Position numbers and translations under genes: made by a program. Positions 1 through 11,053 of a stretch of 64,000 bases of DNA are shown here, in pieces. This DNA is from Chlorokybus atmophyticus (lineage: Eukaryota > Streptophyta > Chlorokybophyceae > Chlorokybales > Chlorokybaceae). The DNA lies in assembly GCA_009103225.1 (NCBI GenBank), contig RHPI01000638.1, forward strand, positions 239,241-303,240, written 5' to 3'. Within the stretch, counting starts at the first letter, position 1; each line of letters starts with the position of its first letter. The notes under the pieces were generated by a model. The model was not told the origin of the DNA. It saw nothing but the letters and a program-made list of their open reading frames with translations, and did no database searches.

Positions 1-1140
1 GTGGCATTGCAGAGCTCTGTGGCTCTCCGGGGCGTAGCGGTCCCCTCCCAGAAGAAGGCGTCGTCGTCGTCATCGTCCAGGGCTGTCCCAGCCAGGTGCT
101 CCGCCGTCCCGCAGGAGAGCAAGAAGCAGCATGGCCTGGTGCAGCTCGCCGGTAAGGCGGCTGCGGCGTTCGCCGCCGCCGCCCTGGTGGCGTCGTCCCC
201 CGCGACGGCCCTAACCCAGGAGCAGCTCAACGCCCTCACCTACATGCAGGTCAAGGGCACAGGCATTGCCAACACCTGCACCACAGTGGAGCCATCCAAG
301 GGTGGCGCCTCCGTCAACCTCCCCGCCGGCAAATACAAGATCACCAAGCTGTGCATGGAGCCAACCTCCTTCACCGTCAGGGACGAGTCCCCCTTCAAGG
401 TCAGTCTGGCAGAGGCTCCTTCTATTGTTGCCATGCTTATCACCGCTTGCTTCTAGTCTAACTGTCTCTGTCTATCTTCGCCAACAGGGTGGCGAGCCTG
501 AGTTTGTCAAGACGAAGCTCATGACCCGTCTGACCTACACCCTGGATGAGATCGACGGCGATGCCACTGTCGGCAACGACGGCTCCTTCACCTTCAAGGA
601 GAATGATGGCATTGACTATGCTGCCACCACTGTCCAGCTGCCTGGTAAGATGGCATTACACTTGAACAGTTGCTTGGCTGCATGGCTTAGTGGTCAATTG
701 TTGTGTTTCGTCAGCGCCCAGCTTGAACTAACATACACACCTTTGACAACACAGGAGGCGAGCGTGTGCCTTTCTTGTTTACCATCAAGGAGTTTGAGGG
801 CAAGGGTTCGCTTCAGAAGTTCGCTGGCAACTTCTCTGTGCCCTCATACCGTGGCTCCACCTTCCTTGACCCCAAGGGTCGCGGTGGCTCCACCGGGTAT
901 GACAATGCTGTTGCCCTGCCTGCTGCTGCTGACTCTGAGGAGCTGGAGAAGGAGAACAACAAGTCCACCAAGGCGTTGAGCGGCACCGCCACCTTCCAGA
1001 CGGCTGTTGTCAACGACGAGACCCAGGAGATTGCTGGCGTGTTTGAGAGCCTGCAGCCATCAGACACGGACTTGGGCGCCAAGGTACCCAAGGATGTCAA
1101 GATCTCTGGCATCTGGTACGCTCAGTACCAGAAGCTGTGA
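1..1140 (+). CDS. psbO: PsbO, oxygen-evolving enhancer protein 1 (5' partial)
   Basis: Extrinsic 33-kDa protein that stabilises the Mn4CaO5 cluster of photosystem II on the lumen side of the thylakoid. Exons read 1-399, 488-644 and 755-1140; both introns are GT-AG and phases agree, giving 313 codons ending in TGA. The first ~70 residues are a bipartite targeting sequence: a Ser/Arg-rich stroma part, then an Ala-rich hydrophobic stretch ending in a PATA-type lumenal cleavage motif before [11 protein letters not shown]. The mature part shows the family's conserved GTGIANTC and KLCMEP cysteines (the known disulfide pair), the [11 protein letters not shown] and [19 protein letters not shown] blocks and the C-terminal KISGIWYAQ. 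The first base of the window starts a GTG (Val) codon, so the true ATG probably lies just upstream. Identification is very secure. Confidence 0.97.
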
Positions 1141-3128
1141 ATGGGTGTTGTTTGTTGAGTTTGATCGCCTGAGTTCACCCGCCCCGCACGCGCTTAGTAC
1201 TGTAGTAGAACCATTAGGTAGAAGCCCTGCCACCTTACCCCCTCCCTGACTGTCGTCATCCCCGTACATATTATAAACCCTGTGCATCTGCCTGCTTTAA
1301 CCATGAATAAGTTGTCTGGCTGTGGTATAATGTTGGCTTGCACCTGTTTGTTGCCCAATGTGTTATCTGATGCACATTATTTGAGCATGCGTTGCTGCCA
1401 GCAACCTGCAGTTGGTGTGCATAGAGTGTCTTTAACAGAGGTGTTCAGCCACTGGCACAAGTTGTGGCGTGGTATGTTCAGCCCAAGGCAACCACTTGAT
1501 GTCCGATGCATAGGACGGGCATATACTCATGTCGATCATATTGATTATGCAAGTAAGCAGTATGGTTACTCGCATAGGGTTGTATGTGCTATGTGCTGAC
1601 AGGCTGGTGATACGTCACACACAGGCAGACAGGTAGGAGCAGCAGCAATGCTGACAGCACCTCATTTGATATGAGAATCGCACAATACCCAGTGCATGTA
1701 CATTACTAACTGTTTTATGCTTGGCAAGCAAGTGGTGTAACAAGTTGCATGGTGGTGACTTTGGTACTTGATTAGTATTAGACATCATTTGCTTCAATAC
1801 TTATGTGACATAAATGCTGGCCAACAAAACATGATATACCACTTGCATACTACATGGGAAAACTATAAGCATCTCGTGTTTAGAAATGCACAAACTACGT
1901 CCAACAGCCCCAATGCAAGAATGGTTGAACTTTGACTTATGCTCCAATATGTGTTCGTGCGACAAGTGTAGTAGTACCATATTTGATGACATTTGACAAT
2001 TCCATTCTCATTAACAGTGTAGACAACCTTTTATTCATATTGAGGCTTGTAAAAGAGCATAAACGGTAACAGTACCAAATCATCATGCAATCTGCACATC
2101 AACGCACAGCACTCCCGCCTTCACGCCCTGCTCCCTCACCTTGTTGTTGATGTTGCTGCTGCGCCGCTCTCTTGGGGACCTTACCTTGCGCCTGTGCATG
2201 TGTGCTCAGGTTGGTTGGATGGTTGCTTCTGCCTTGCTGCTTGCCACTGCATTCAACCGCCCCGCCTAGAGCACATAGTGCATGTAGTGCACATAGTTGT
2301 AAAGCCCCTATGATAATTGAAGTGCTGATGTTGCCCGTCTTTGTCTTTGTGGCTGCATCAGTTGTTGTTGGTGCTGCTTGTTGTGCATTTGGACTGCTGC
2401 TTTGCCCTATGACTTATACCTTGTGCAAACGTTTTGTACATCAAAAAAGTATGCACATGGTTTTGTAATACACATACGGGATGCTTGCACTAATGCTAAC
2501 ATTGCTGCATTGCTAGTCAAACTGTTACCTCATCATATTTACATGTTTGACAGATTAACAGTACGTAAATATATACACCATGAATGAAACCACTACTTAA
2601 TAACCATGAGCCAGATCATCACTAATCTCCCAATAGATTTACTACTCTACGCATGCTAGAGGATTTGACCTGAATGTTCGTGGGATTACCCAACCAAGTA
2701 AGACTCGAAGCTAACAGGGGGCAGCAGAAGTAGAGGTAGAGTAGATGACATAGTTAGCCCGGTAGTCATGCGTGTCACATTGAGGTGCGTGTGTGGCATG
2801 TAATGCATGTCGTTGACCCGCATGCTTGTAACAGCTTCGTACTCCAGTCAGCGACAGCAATGAGGTTATTGTACATGTAGCATCGGGTTTGCGGGCTGAC
2901 AACCAGCACACTTACAGACCACACGATAAGTGTGCATTGTAGAAACATTGGCAGGTGTGTACGCACCACAATTGCAATCACAAGCAGAAAGCGAGCAGAG
3001 TCCATTAGCCAGAAACAGCTGTGCAGCTGCTAGCTTACTCACTCACTCGATTATGTACACCTGATCCTGTGACCTTCCTACTATTACTATATCCATAGCC
3101 ATGTGCCAACAGCAGGAACACTGCATGC
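1141..3128. other. psbO 3' flank and intergenic DNA, no gene seen
   Basis: Open frames here are short and lack conserved motifs or sensible splice structure. The psbO 3' UTR starts at 1141; a possible TGTAA poly(A) signal for psbO is near 1735, which would make a long 3' UTR. The segment 2912-3128 is the 3' UTR of the opposing accA gene. Confidence 0.5.
2912..2916 (-). terminator. TGTAA poly(A) signal of accA
   Basis: TGTAA on the minus strand about 215 bases beyond the accA stop. TGTAA is the usual chlorophyte polyadenylation signal. Inferred from motif and position only. Confidence 0.4.
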
Positions 3129-5251
3129 CTACTCAGCACCCGCTGACACAATTGTGGGCTCCAGTGCTCCGCGTTTAGGGATATTGTTTCCGCCGTGCAA
3201 CACTTCCTCGGTGGAGGCGCCAATCCTCATCTGCACCTCCGCATCCAACCTCTGCTGGTCAGGGTCAATGTACTTGCCAACTTTCCTGAACTTGTCGTGC
3301 CTGATCTTCATGAGCTCTGCAGGCGACTTCTCGAGCAGCACCTGTCAATGGTTCAGACATCAGCAACGCGCTAGCACACATGGTCACGTACATAGTCAAC
3401 AACAATTAACTAGTGGCGTCCATGATGCACAAAACTCACATTCATCTCTCGCATCAGTGCCTGCTTGACATAATCGCATGCTTGCAGTGGGTTAGCATGA
3501 GCTGCACCAAGAGGTTCCTGCAATGCATAACACGTGTCAATAAACAGAAGGTGCAGCACTTGCTAAGATGCAAGGGCCATTAGTTCTAAACACATACCGG
3601 GATGATGGCGTCAACAATGTCCAGACTCATTAGGTTCTCTCCTGTGATGCGCAATGCTTGAGTAGCTTCAGGAGACTTCTTGGAATCCTTCCATAGAATG
3701 GCGGCACATGCCTCAGGGCTACAAGCACATACTCATGTCAGCAACTGCTACTCGCAAACAAGCAGAGCACAAGCAATGGTACAACAACAAATCACTGCAC
3801 AGCACAACGCCACTGGTCCTCAAACCTAAAAAGGCGCAACTGTCCAGACTGCATGCAAATCACGTACCTGGCAACATAGTACACTGCATGCTCCATACAG
3901 AGCATCTTGTCGCAGATGCCAATTGCAAGGGCACCTCCGGACCCTCCCTCTCCAATAACAGTGCTGATGATTGGCACCTTGACGCCAAACATGGTGTGCA
4001 GGTTGTTTGCAATGGCCTCTCCCTGCGGACATGTGGTAGGCAATCTACTTCAGCACAATGCCATCAGCAAAAGTGCAGTAGGTAATCTGGTGAGAGATTT
4101 TGTAGCACAGCACCTGACCCAACTCCTCGGCCGACAAGCCCGCATAGGCACCAGGTGTGTCAATGAATGTGAAGATGGGGAAGCCATGATGCTCTGCATG
4201 CTTCATCATCCTCAATGCCTTGCGGTAACCATTGGGCGTCGGCATGCCAAAATTTCGCTGGATGTTCTCCTTTGTGTTCCTTCCCTTCTGATGGCCCATG
4301 AACATGTAAGTCTTGCCATCGATTGTTCCAAGACCGGTCACCAGGGCAGGATCGTCATAACCACCGCGGTCGCCATGCAGCTCTACAAACTGCGAACACT
4401 CCCAACCGAGCATTAGTACCCTGCCTCCAATGCAAGTGTGAGGGCAGCATACGCATGTGGCATAGCCACTGTGCAACCACCATCACGTAATCATGTGCTT
4501 TTGACGTGACTGACTGCGGATGTCTGAATGGCAAGTGCACGTGAATGTGCATGAGTATGTGTGCGTCAAGGCGACTGACATGCGGTTTGAAGTTTAGAAG
4601 TCCAGGACCAAAGCCCACCTTATCAGTGATGTTGAGGACGATGTCAAGGAATGTTGGTCGCTGGGCGTGGCGAGCCACCTGAAGGCGCTCCATGGGGGTG
4701 AGGCGGTTGTAGGTGTCCCTGCGCAGCTGCATAGCTCGCTCCCTGAGCTGGTTGATGGAGTCGCTGACGTCGACCCCATTCTCCTCGGCCATGCGCAGCA
4801 CATCCGCGATGCGCTCGTCCAGCTCCACCAGCGGCTTCTCAAAAGGGAGCGGCAGGTTCTTCTCCGCCCTGCTCTGCACAGGCTTGAACTTCGCAGCGAG
4901 CAGCGCCAGGAGACCCCCGCTGGCAGCCTTGCCATCTACCTCCGTTGGCCTGGCGGAGGCTGCGCCAACGCCAACGCCCCCGACGGCCTTCTTGGCTGGG
5001 GCAGCTTCCGCCCTAACCGACAGCCGCGGATGGCAGCTGCTCGTGTTGCTGGACGACGGCGGTGAGCTCACCCTCAAGCTCCGCCTCCTTCCACCCCAGC
5101 TGCTTGTGCTGCTTGTGCCACTTGTGCTGGGCGCCGCCGTGGTCAACCGGCAGGACGACGGCGTGGAACACAGCGCCATAGTAGCACTTGCTCCGCCCAC
5201 CATTGCAACCTCCAGCATGACACAACCCCGTCCGTGCACCCAACCGCCCAC
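3129..5251 (-). CDS. accA: Plastid acetyl-CoA carboxylase, carboxyltransferase subunit alpha
   Basis: Alpha half of the carboxyltransferase that moves CO2 from carboxybiotin to acetyl-CoA, giving malonyl-CoA for plastid fatty acid synthesis. It pairs with the beta subunit (accD). Exons on the minus strand: 5251-4619, 4389-4114, 4022-3868, 3718-3598, 3517-3440, 3341-3129; all GT-AG, phases consistent, about 491 aa, stop TAG. Visible family blocks are [18 protein letters not shown] across the first intron, [17 protein letters not shown], and the crotonase-fold glycine loop [12 protein letters not shown], with the conserved NITDK and [19 protein letters not shown] segments. The first ~100 residues are Ser/Thr/Arg-rich and fit a plastid transit peptide. 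In-frame ATGs also occur at 5218, 5203 and 5179; 5179 gives the most typical transit start, so the exact start is unsure. It is divergent to accB. Confidence 0.96.
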
Positions 5252-5749
5252 TCAACCCCAGCACCGGCGGCGCTGTCCACAAGAACCCGTAGCACAACAA
5301 CGACAACACCACTCACTCAGTGGCCACTCTTCACCCTGTAGCCGCCTAGCTTGCTTGTGTCACACAAGATGTGTGTGTGCGTATGAGCGCGAGAGTGACT
5401 GTTTTTTTTCATGCCGTCCACTCCGCCGACAATATCCACTCGGTACGGTCGGCCCAGGTCGCTCCGTTCCAGCTGGCACCTACTCACAACATGCGATCTC
5501 AGCGGCCCAGGGGCTGGAGCTCCGAGCTGGGCTGCGCTGGCATGCCATCAACCGACCGTCGGCGTTTCAGCGGCGGGCGGCAGAGTTTGCTCGAGTCCAG
5601 CTCAGATCCAATCAGCATTATTCAGTGATTGAAAATCGGTGTTTCTTTCGCCGCCTCTTGCGCTAACGTTATCAAGCTTGTAGCTTGCCACTTTGCTGGT
5701 GGCATTGCTGGCGGCATTGCTGGCGGCGGCGGTGTAGGTGGTCGGCGCG
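5252..5749. promoter_or_regulatory. Bidirectional intergenic region between accA and accB
   Basis: These 498 bases separate two start codons facing away from each other, so both 5' UTRs and both promoters must lie here or overlap the first exons. Visible content: a T8 run near 5402 and GGCATTGCTGGC repeats at about 5700-5727. No clear TATA box was recognised. The regulatory role is inferred from gene arrangement only. Confidence 0.5.
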
Positions 5750-7433
5750 ATGGCGTCTACGGCTGCGACGGGCGTCGTCGCTGCGGCGCGGCTGTCTGGT
5801 GCTCAGGCGCCTGCTTCCCGGGGCGCTGCGGGCGTGGCGCAGCCGGCCAGTGCTCTGTGGGGAGCCAGGCTACCCGCTGGCCAGCGCCGCGCCTCCTCCT
5901 CCTCCTCCTCCTCCTCCGCCAGGTTTCCCTCTGGCCGCCGGCATGACGGCGTTACCCGAGCCATTGCCGCAGATGATGGTCTGGAGGTGGACCACAGCGT
6001 GGACTTTGACGAACTGCAGGTGAGGATGCTGTGCTTTGGCTAGCTTAGAAGCAATGGCGCATTGCAGGCGTGCAAGCTTTAGCAACTGGTCTGCACGGCG
6101 TTATGCAACTCATTCCAGCAGACAACAGTAATCAGGCAGGACAGGCATGCTAGTGGCGTATGCCAGTGCATTGCGTCAGCGACTCATTGCAATGTGATTG
6201 GGCATGTTGACACGCCATGCCACATGCTGACATGCTATGCGACATGCTGCTTATGAGCTGCTTGATTGCACCGCACAAGCACAATTACGTCTTATACAGC
6301 AACATGGCACAGAACAAAGCAATCGTAAACAGTGAGGTGAAGCATTGCTTCGTCCCTGCATGTAGGCAGCAATTGTGGAAAATGTTGTCATTCCCTGCAG
6401 GAGCTGATACGGCTGGTAAACTCGAGTGACATTGTGGAGTTTGAGCTGAAGAACTCCAAGTTCGAGATGACTCTCAAGAAGCATGAAGTCAGTATGCTCG
6501 CTTGAGTCCCCTGTGTGCGCCTTCTATGTGTCGTTCGTCCGTGTTATGAGGATTAACGCATGGTGCCCTAGGCGCTTGCACCGCCCCCGGCCGCTGAAGC
6601 ATCTTACGCGCCCAGCTTCTATCCTGGAAACTTCCAGCAATATGCAAGTCCCCCTCAGCCAGCACCGGCTGCACCTGCGCCTGCACCGGCTGCAGCAGCG
6701 CCTGCACCCGCGGCTACTTCAACTTCAGCTCCAGCAAATGCAAACTCAAGTCTCCCAAGGATACTGTCACCCATGGCTGGCACTTTCTACCGATGCCCGG
6801 CGCCTGGCGAGCCGCCGTTTGTTGAGGTCAGGACGCTTGCTGAGTGTCTGGTTGATGCGGGTTGTGGCAAGGCTGCCGCCTCAGCTTGGTTTGGGTGCGC
6901 AGGTTGGTGCCAAGGTCACTAAGGGTCAGGTCATCTGCATTGTGGAGGCCATGAAGTTGTTGAATGAGATTGAGGTACGTACTGAGTGCCCACTTCTGCA
7001 TGTCCTGCATCTATGCCATTGTTGCTTCGCTGCCAAGCATCTGACCCAGAGTGTGCAAATCTTCAATTCAGGGTTGTGTGCATGCACGCGTGTGTGTGTT
7101 TGTGTGTGTGAGGAGGTGGATGGGGCGCTGGGGGTGGCTCATGCCTCAGTGCACTGTCAGTGCTGATATAATGAGCAATCTCCCTTTTCGTGTGCTCATA
7201 CATATATGCGCATCTACGCAGTCGGAGTTTTCCGGGACCATCGTCGAAATGTTGGCTGTCGATGCAAAACCGGTTGAGGTGAACCAGGTAAGCCTGTTTT
7301 TAAGCAGCAAGCAGTGTACATGCAGCAGGGAGGTGAATGATATTATCTTGCCTGATTGTCAACAGTGTTTGCCACGTACTGACACTGTGCTTGCTGCCTG
7401 CAGCCGCTGTTTGTCATTGACCCCAACGCTTAA
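5750..7433 (+). CDS. accB: Biotin carboxyl carrier protein of plastid acetyl-CoA carboxylase
   Basis: Carries biotin between biotin carboxylase and carboxyltransferase in the plastid heteromeric acetyl-CoA carboxylase. Exons: 5750-6019, 6401-6487, 6572-6826, 6903-6974, 7222-7287, 7404-7433; all GT-AG, all phase 0, 259 aa, stop TAA. The ATG at 5750 opens an Ala/Ser/Arg-rich plastid transit peptide with a run of serines. Next come an N-terminal helical block (ELIRLVNSSDIVEFELKN), a long Pro/Ala-rich hinge (about residues 120-180), and the biotinyl domain starting SPMAGTFYRCPAPGEPPFVE. The biotin-accepting lysine lies in EAMKLLNEIE, encoded at about 6945-6974, and the protein ends PLFVIDPNA. Each domain piece is on its own small exon. 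Divergent to accA. Confidence 0.97.
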
Positions 7434-9022
7434 GCATATGGAAGGAGTCGGGTGCTTGCTAGAAGTACAGCTACGTCTGTGCTATGATTTTGGTTTGGAC
7501 AGGTGTGCACTCACAGGCTGTTTCACCAAAGAGATATGGTTTATGTATAGGCTTATTCTGGTACTCATACAGAGCAACTGCAGATATTTCGTGTCCAGCT
7601 TCGTAGCTGCGCTCAACATGACTACGCTGTGCGTGCGCATGATGTTCAGTCAGTCAACCAAACAGTAACTTCTTTTCTACGCTGCGTGTGCTGTCAGTGT
7701 GACGTGAGTTTTCTCCTTGCCTTTGTAGTCACTGATCTAGTGGTCTGTTTGGTCCCCCTAGACTAGTGCCCTGGTATTTGAAGCGCAGTGCAGGTTACTA
7801 GCATCAATGCACGCGCATATGAATACGTATGACTGAACCTGCATGTAGGCTGTGCGGGCCTTACCATGGTATGCATAGGCAAGTACAGTAGCAAGATGAT
7901 AGGCAGGGATGACAGTACGTAGCTTGGTGTGACGATGTTGCTGTTAGTGGGGAGAGAGCAAGACCTCTAGCAATGTAAACTGCGAAGTCAGGTAGGAAAT
8001 GTGCAGTGATTGTAGGAGAAGACACTGGTAGTGGTTGGTAGGTAGCAAGGTTAGCAAGTTAGTAATAGGCAAGCAGAGCAATGGCAATGTGCTGGGTCTC
8101 ACAGTCGCACGTCAAGCAAGAACTGCAAAGCACAGCTAAGGTGCTCCTCACCTTATAGCAGTGCCTCAATTAGCGAACTGCAAGAAAAGGGATAAATGCT
8201 ATTGTGGCCTATCGAGATTTAGCCATGGGTTTCAACCATGTACTCTGCGCGTACTTTAAGGCTTTGTAGTGAGAGGCGAGCTTTGATTAGTGAGTATGTT
8301 ATGTGCAACATGTGGCTATCATTCCACAAGCTGGTGGTGATTAGCTAAACATCATTTCCAGCATGAGGGTGTTCACACCCTCCCCTCATTTGGCTGATGC
8401 ACATAGTATAGCATGATACATAAATTTCAATGCCGACCATACCACAACCGCAAGTCCTTCTTAATGAACATGCTTGCAGGAGCTTGAGCAATGCATCATT
8501 TGTAAAATGTATCAGATCGCGGTAGTGCGGACAATGCAAGGCGTGTTGATATGATATCACTTTTGTGTGCAAGTGCTTACTTATGCAATCTGAAGTAGGT
8601 GTGCGAGGAATCTGCTAAGTATGCACAACCATTAAGCCTAGCGACCTTTGATGTGCAGATTTGCCAATCATGGTATATAGTCAAGTCACAGATGATCTGC
8701 TTCATATCTAAGTACCTGCATTGTCCGTTTGACCTACCCATATACTTGCAAGACCAACTCAGTAGGTCGTTGGTCAGATTGATCGTGACCTACACCTCTG
8801 GCGGCGCTTGCAATGCTCACTTTGCGGGGTAGTGGAGGGTTCAGGGGCTATACAGTATATAGCACACACAGAACCGCATTTGCCTTATCTTGCTTGCCCT
8901 ACCTCTGCTGCTTGTCCAAGGACTGAACCTCGCTTACAGGTATGATGACGTTGGTGACTGTTGTTGCCTCCTGCATTAAACTTTCATTGCACGTAAGCGC
9001 AACAGAAGGGTAGGTGAAAGCC
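7434..9022. other. accB 3' flank and intergenic DNA, no gene seen
   Basis: Only short unrelated reading frames. A TGTAA motif occurs near 7974, far from the accB stop. Nothing else recognisable. Confidence 0.45.
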
Positions 9023-9402
9023 TGTAACAACCATCTCGGCCATGGTAGCAAAAGTCGCTACCATGAGAGAAGGCGCAACGGTTTTATGATTTATCAATAA
9101 GCACGGCGTTATATTCCTCCCGGTCTTAACCTGCGGCTGACAACCACGTCCCGTGTACAACAGAGCAGTCTTTACAGGACTACATACTAGCCAAATACCA
9201 TAGCCGCGCGACTAGGCGCGCAGCCGCATGCGGAGCGACCCGCACGTTTGGCCTCAATAACTGAAAGCATAAGCACAATCGCCTTTCTCATCCATCCGCA
9301 CGAAGTGAGAGTCAAACCTGTGCCCCAAGCTCGCGATATTACTGTAACAACCATCTTGGCCATGGTAGCAAAAGTCGCTACTTTATTAGGCACGGCGTTA
9401 CA
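9023..9402 (-). mobile_element. TRIM-like non-autonomous LTR element (degraded)
   Basis: Two direct repeats, 9023-9113 and 9343-9402, start TGTAACAACCATCT and end GGCACGGCGTTACA (the left copy has GTTATA). The right copy appears to have lost about 30 bases internally. On the minus strand the left repeat is preceded by a purine tract (GGGAGGAA, complement of 9114-9121), as expected for a polypurine tract. The right repeat is followed by ATCGCGAGCTTG, resembling the primer-binding sites of the two other short LTR elements in this window. Flanking bases AAGCC (9018-9022) and AGGCC (9403-9407) look like a decayed 5-bp target duplication. No coding capacity. Size and structure fit terminal-repeat retrotransposons in miniature. 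Confidence 0.65.
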
Positions 9403-10920
9403 AGGCCCCCGGTATAATGAATTGTGCTCGCTGACCAAGCATAGGCACAAAGGGGCCCTTTATCTGCTGTATGTTTGGGCATTAAGCATGTTCGTGTGGA
9501 CAACTGATTATGACATATATGATATGCTGGTTATTGGGTCTATAATATCAAGAATAAAGTTCAATATAGTGACAAGTCATGAGGCATTACCATGAATGTG
9601 CATTGGAAGGCAGCAAGGGAGAGTACATGAGAAGGGGCGTTGCCAACAGTGTGAGGATATTCAACTGTTGTGTGTGGAGTGCCTAACATACTTGTGTAAG
9701 GGGCCCTTGAAAGGGTGAAGCTGTGTGCACGTGGGTAAGATTTGATAAGTGCTGCAGCTGGTTGACCAAGCTATCTGCTACACTTGGGCCTGTAAGTCTA
9801 TGGCAGGCGTCATAGTTTTATTAGAGCCGCTTGCTGTACAGCAACATGTTCAAGTAACAATGGGTTGTTGTTGGTTGATACTATTGTACATACATGTAAA
9901 TGTTTTCTTCCTCCGGTACAATGCAATTGTATGTATATTATGCATACTATGCATATGCAACTTTGTATGTCACATAACCAATGCATAACGTGACAAGATA
10001 AGGATGTGTGTATGGAAGTGGGTATGATATCATGTCGATGTTTGTGGTTAACACGTAAATCTACCACACACAATGTTCTCGCGCATGCTTGTGCCCCTTA
10101 TGTTTTTTTCAAGCTAATCTTCGTTATTTGCGCTGTTGAGCAGCGTATGTTTTACATTACACCGCCAGTAACATATTCACATTGTACGCACAAGTCTTAC
10201 ATGTACAATGTGTACAACCGGTTCCAAACGATGCTAGCTATAGCAAACTTGGTTGCTGTGACAAGAATATTGGATACTGATGCTATGACATATTTGCAAA
10301 GGGCTAGCTCAAGGTAAGCATCCATTATATGCGGACGATAGTGCGACAATTTGCAATCGATACAATAAATAAAGTGCAATAGATTCAAACACTGCATGCG
10401 ACTGATACTGATTAAAAACAGAATAAGCCTTACAACGTGTTATTGCCCAAAGTATATGTCGTACAGTACCTGTACAGTTATGAACAAGTGCTTGTTATAG
10501 CTCACTTAATGGGATGAAGCTGGTACGCCTATTAGTTGATCATTTCAAAGCGAATTGCGCATATGTGTTGGTCATGTTTATGTCATGCACATATTAACAT
10601 TATGCATGTTATGATAGTACTGTTGCATATCCGCTGTTTTATAATAGCTAATGATAGCTAATGTACACGAGCATTGTTACATCGTCGTGATGCCTTAATA
10701 TATGTATTGAGATTGAATGGAAACGTCGATCATGACACATGTGTTTGTTAGGTTGCAAATTATGATTGTTAATCACAATGTACACAGAGTATGTTCAGGT
10801 GAAGCCATACACCATTGCACTTGAATCAATTGAAGACATGTACCGCCATTGCAGGACTTGCCGTTCACTTTGTTGCTTGCATTAGAATTGCATGTTGCCA
10901 TCATGTTGGTCGTCATAAAC
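9403..10920. other. AT-rich intergenic DNA, no gene seen
   Basis: Short frames only. Around 9925-9985 there are small overlapping palindromes built from TATGCATA-like words. Nothing assignable. Confidence 0.4.
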
Positions 10921-11053
10921 AGATGGCACTCCAAAACAAGTCGTCCTTCGGTGCAATCACCACACGATTGAGAACAAAACAACTACTTGCAGAGGTCAAT
11001 CGATAACTTGAAATTTCAAGTTGCAAGTTCGCGTTAGGGTTTGACTTTGACAC

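Noticed and set aside
266-979. Large overlapping frame on the plus strand inside psbO
   Set aside because: Runs through both introns in the wrong phase; it is a shadow of psbO.
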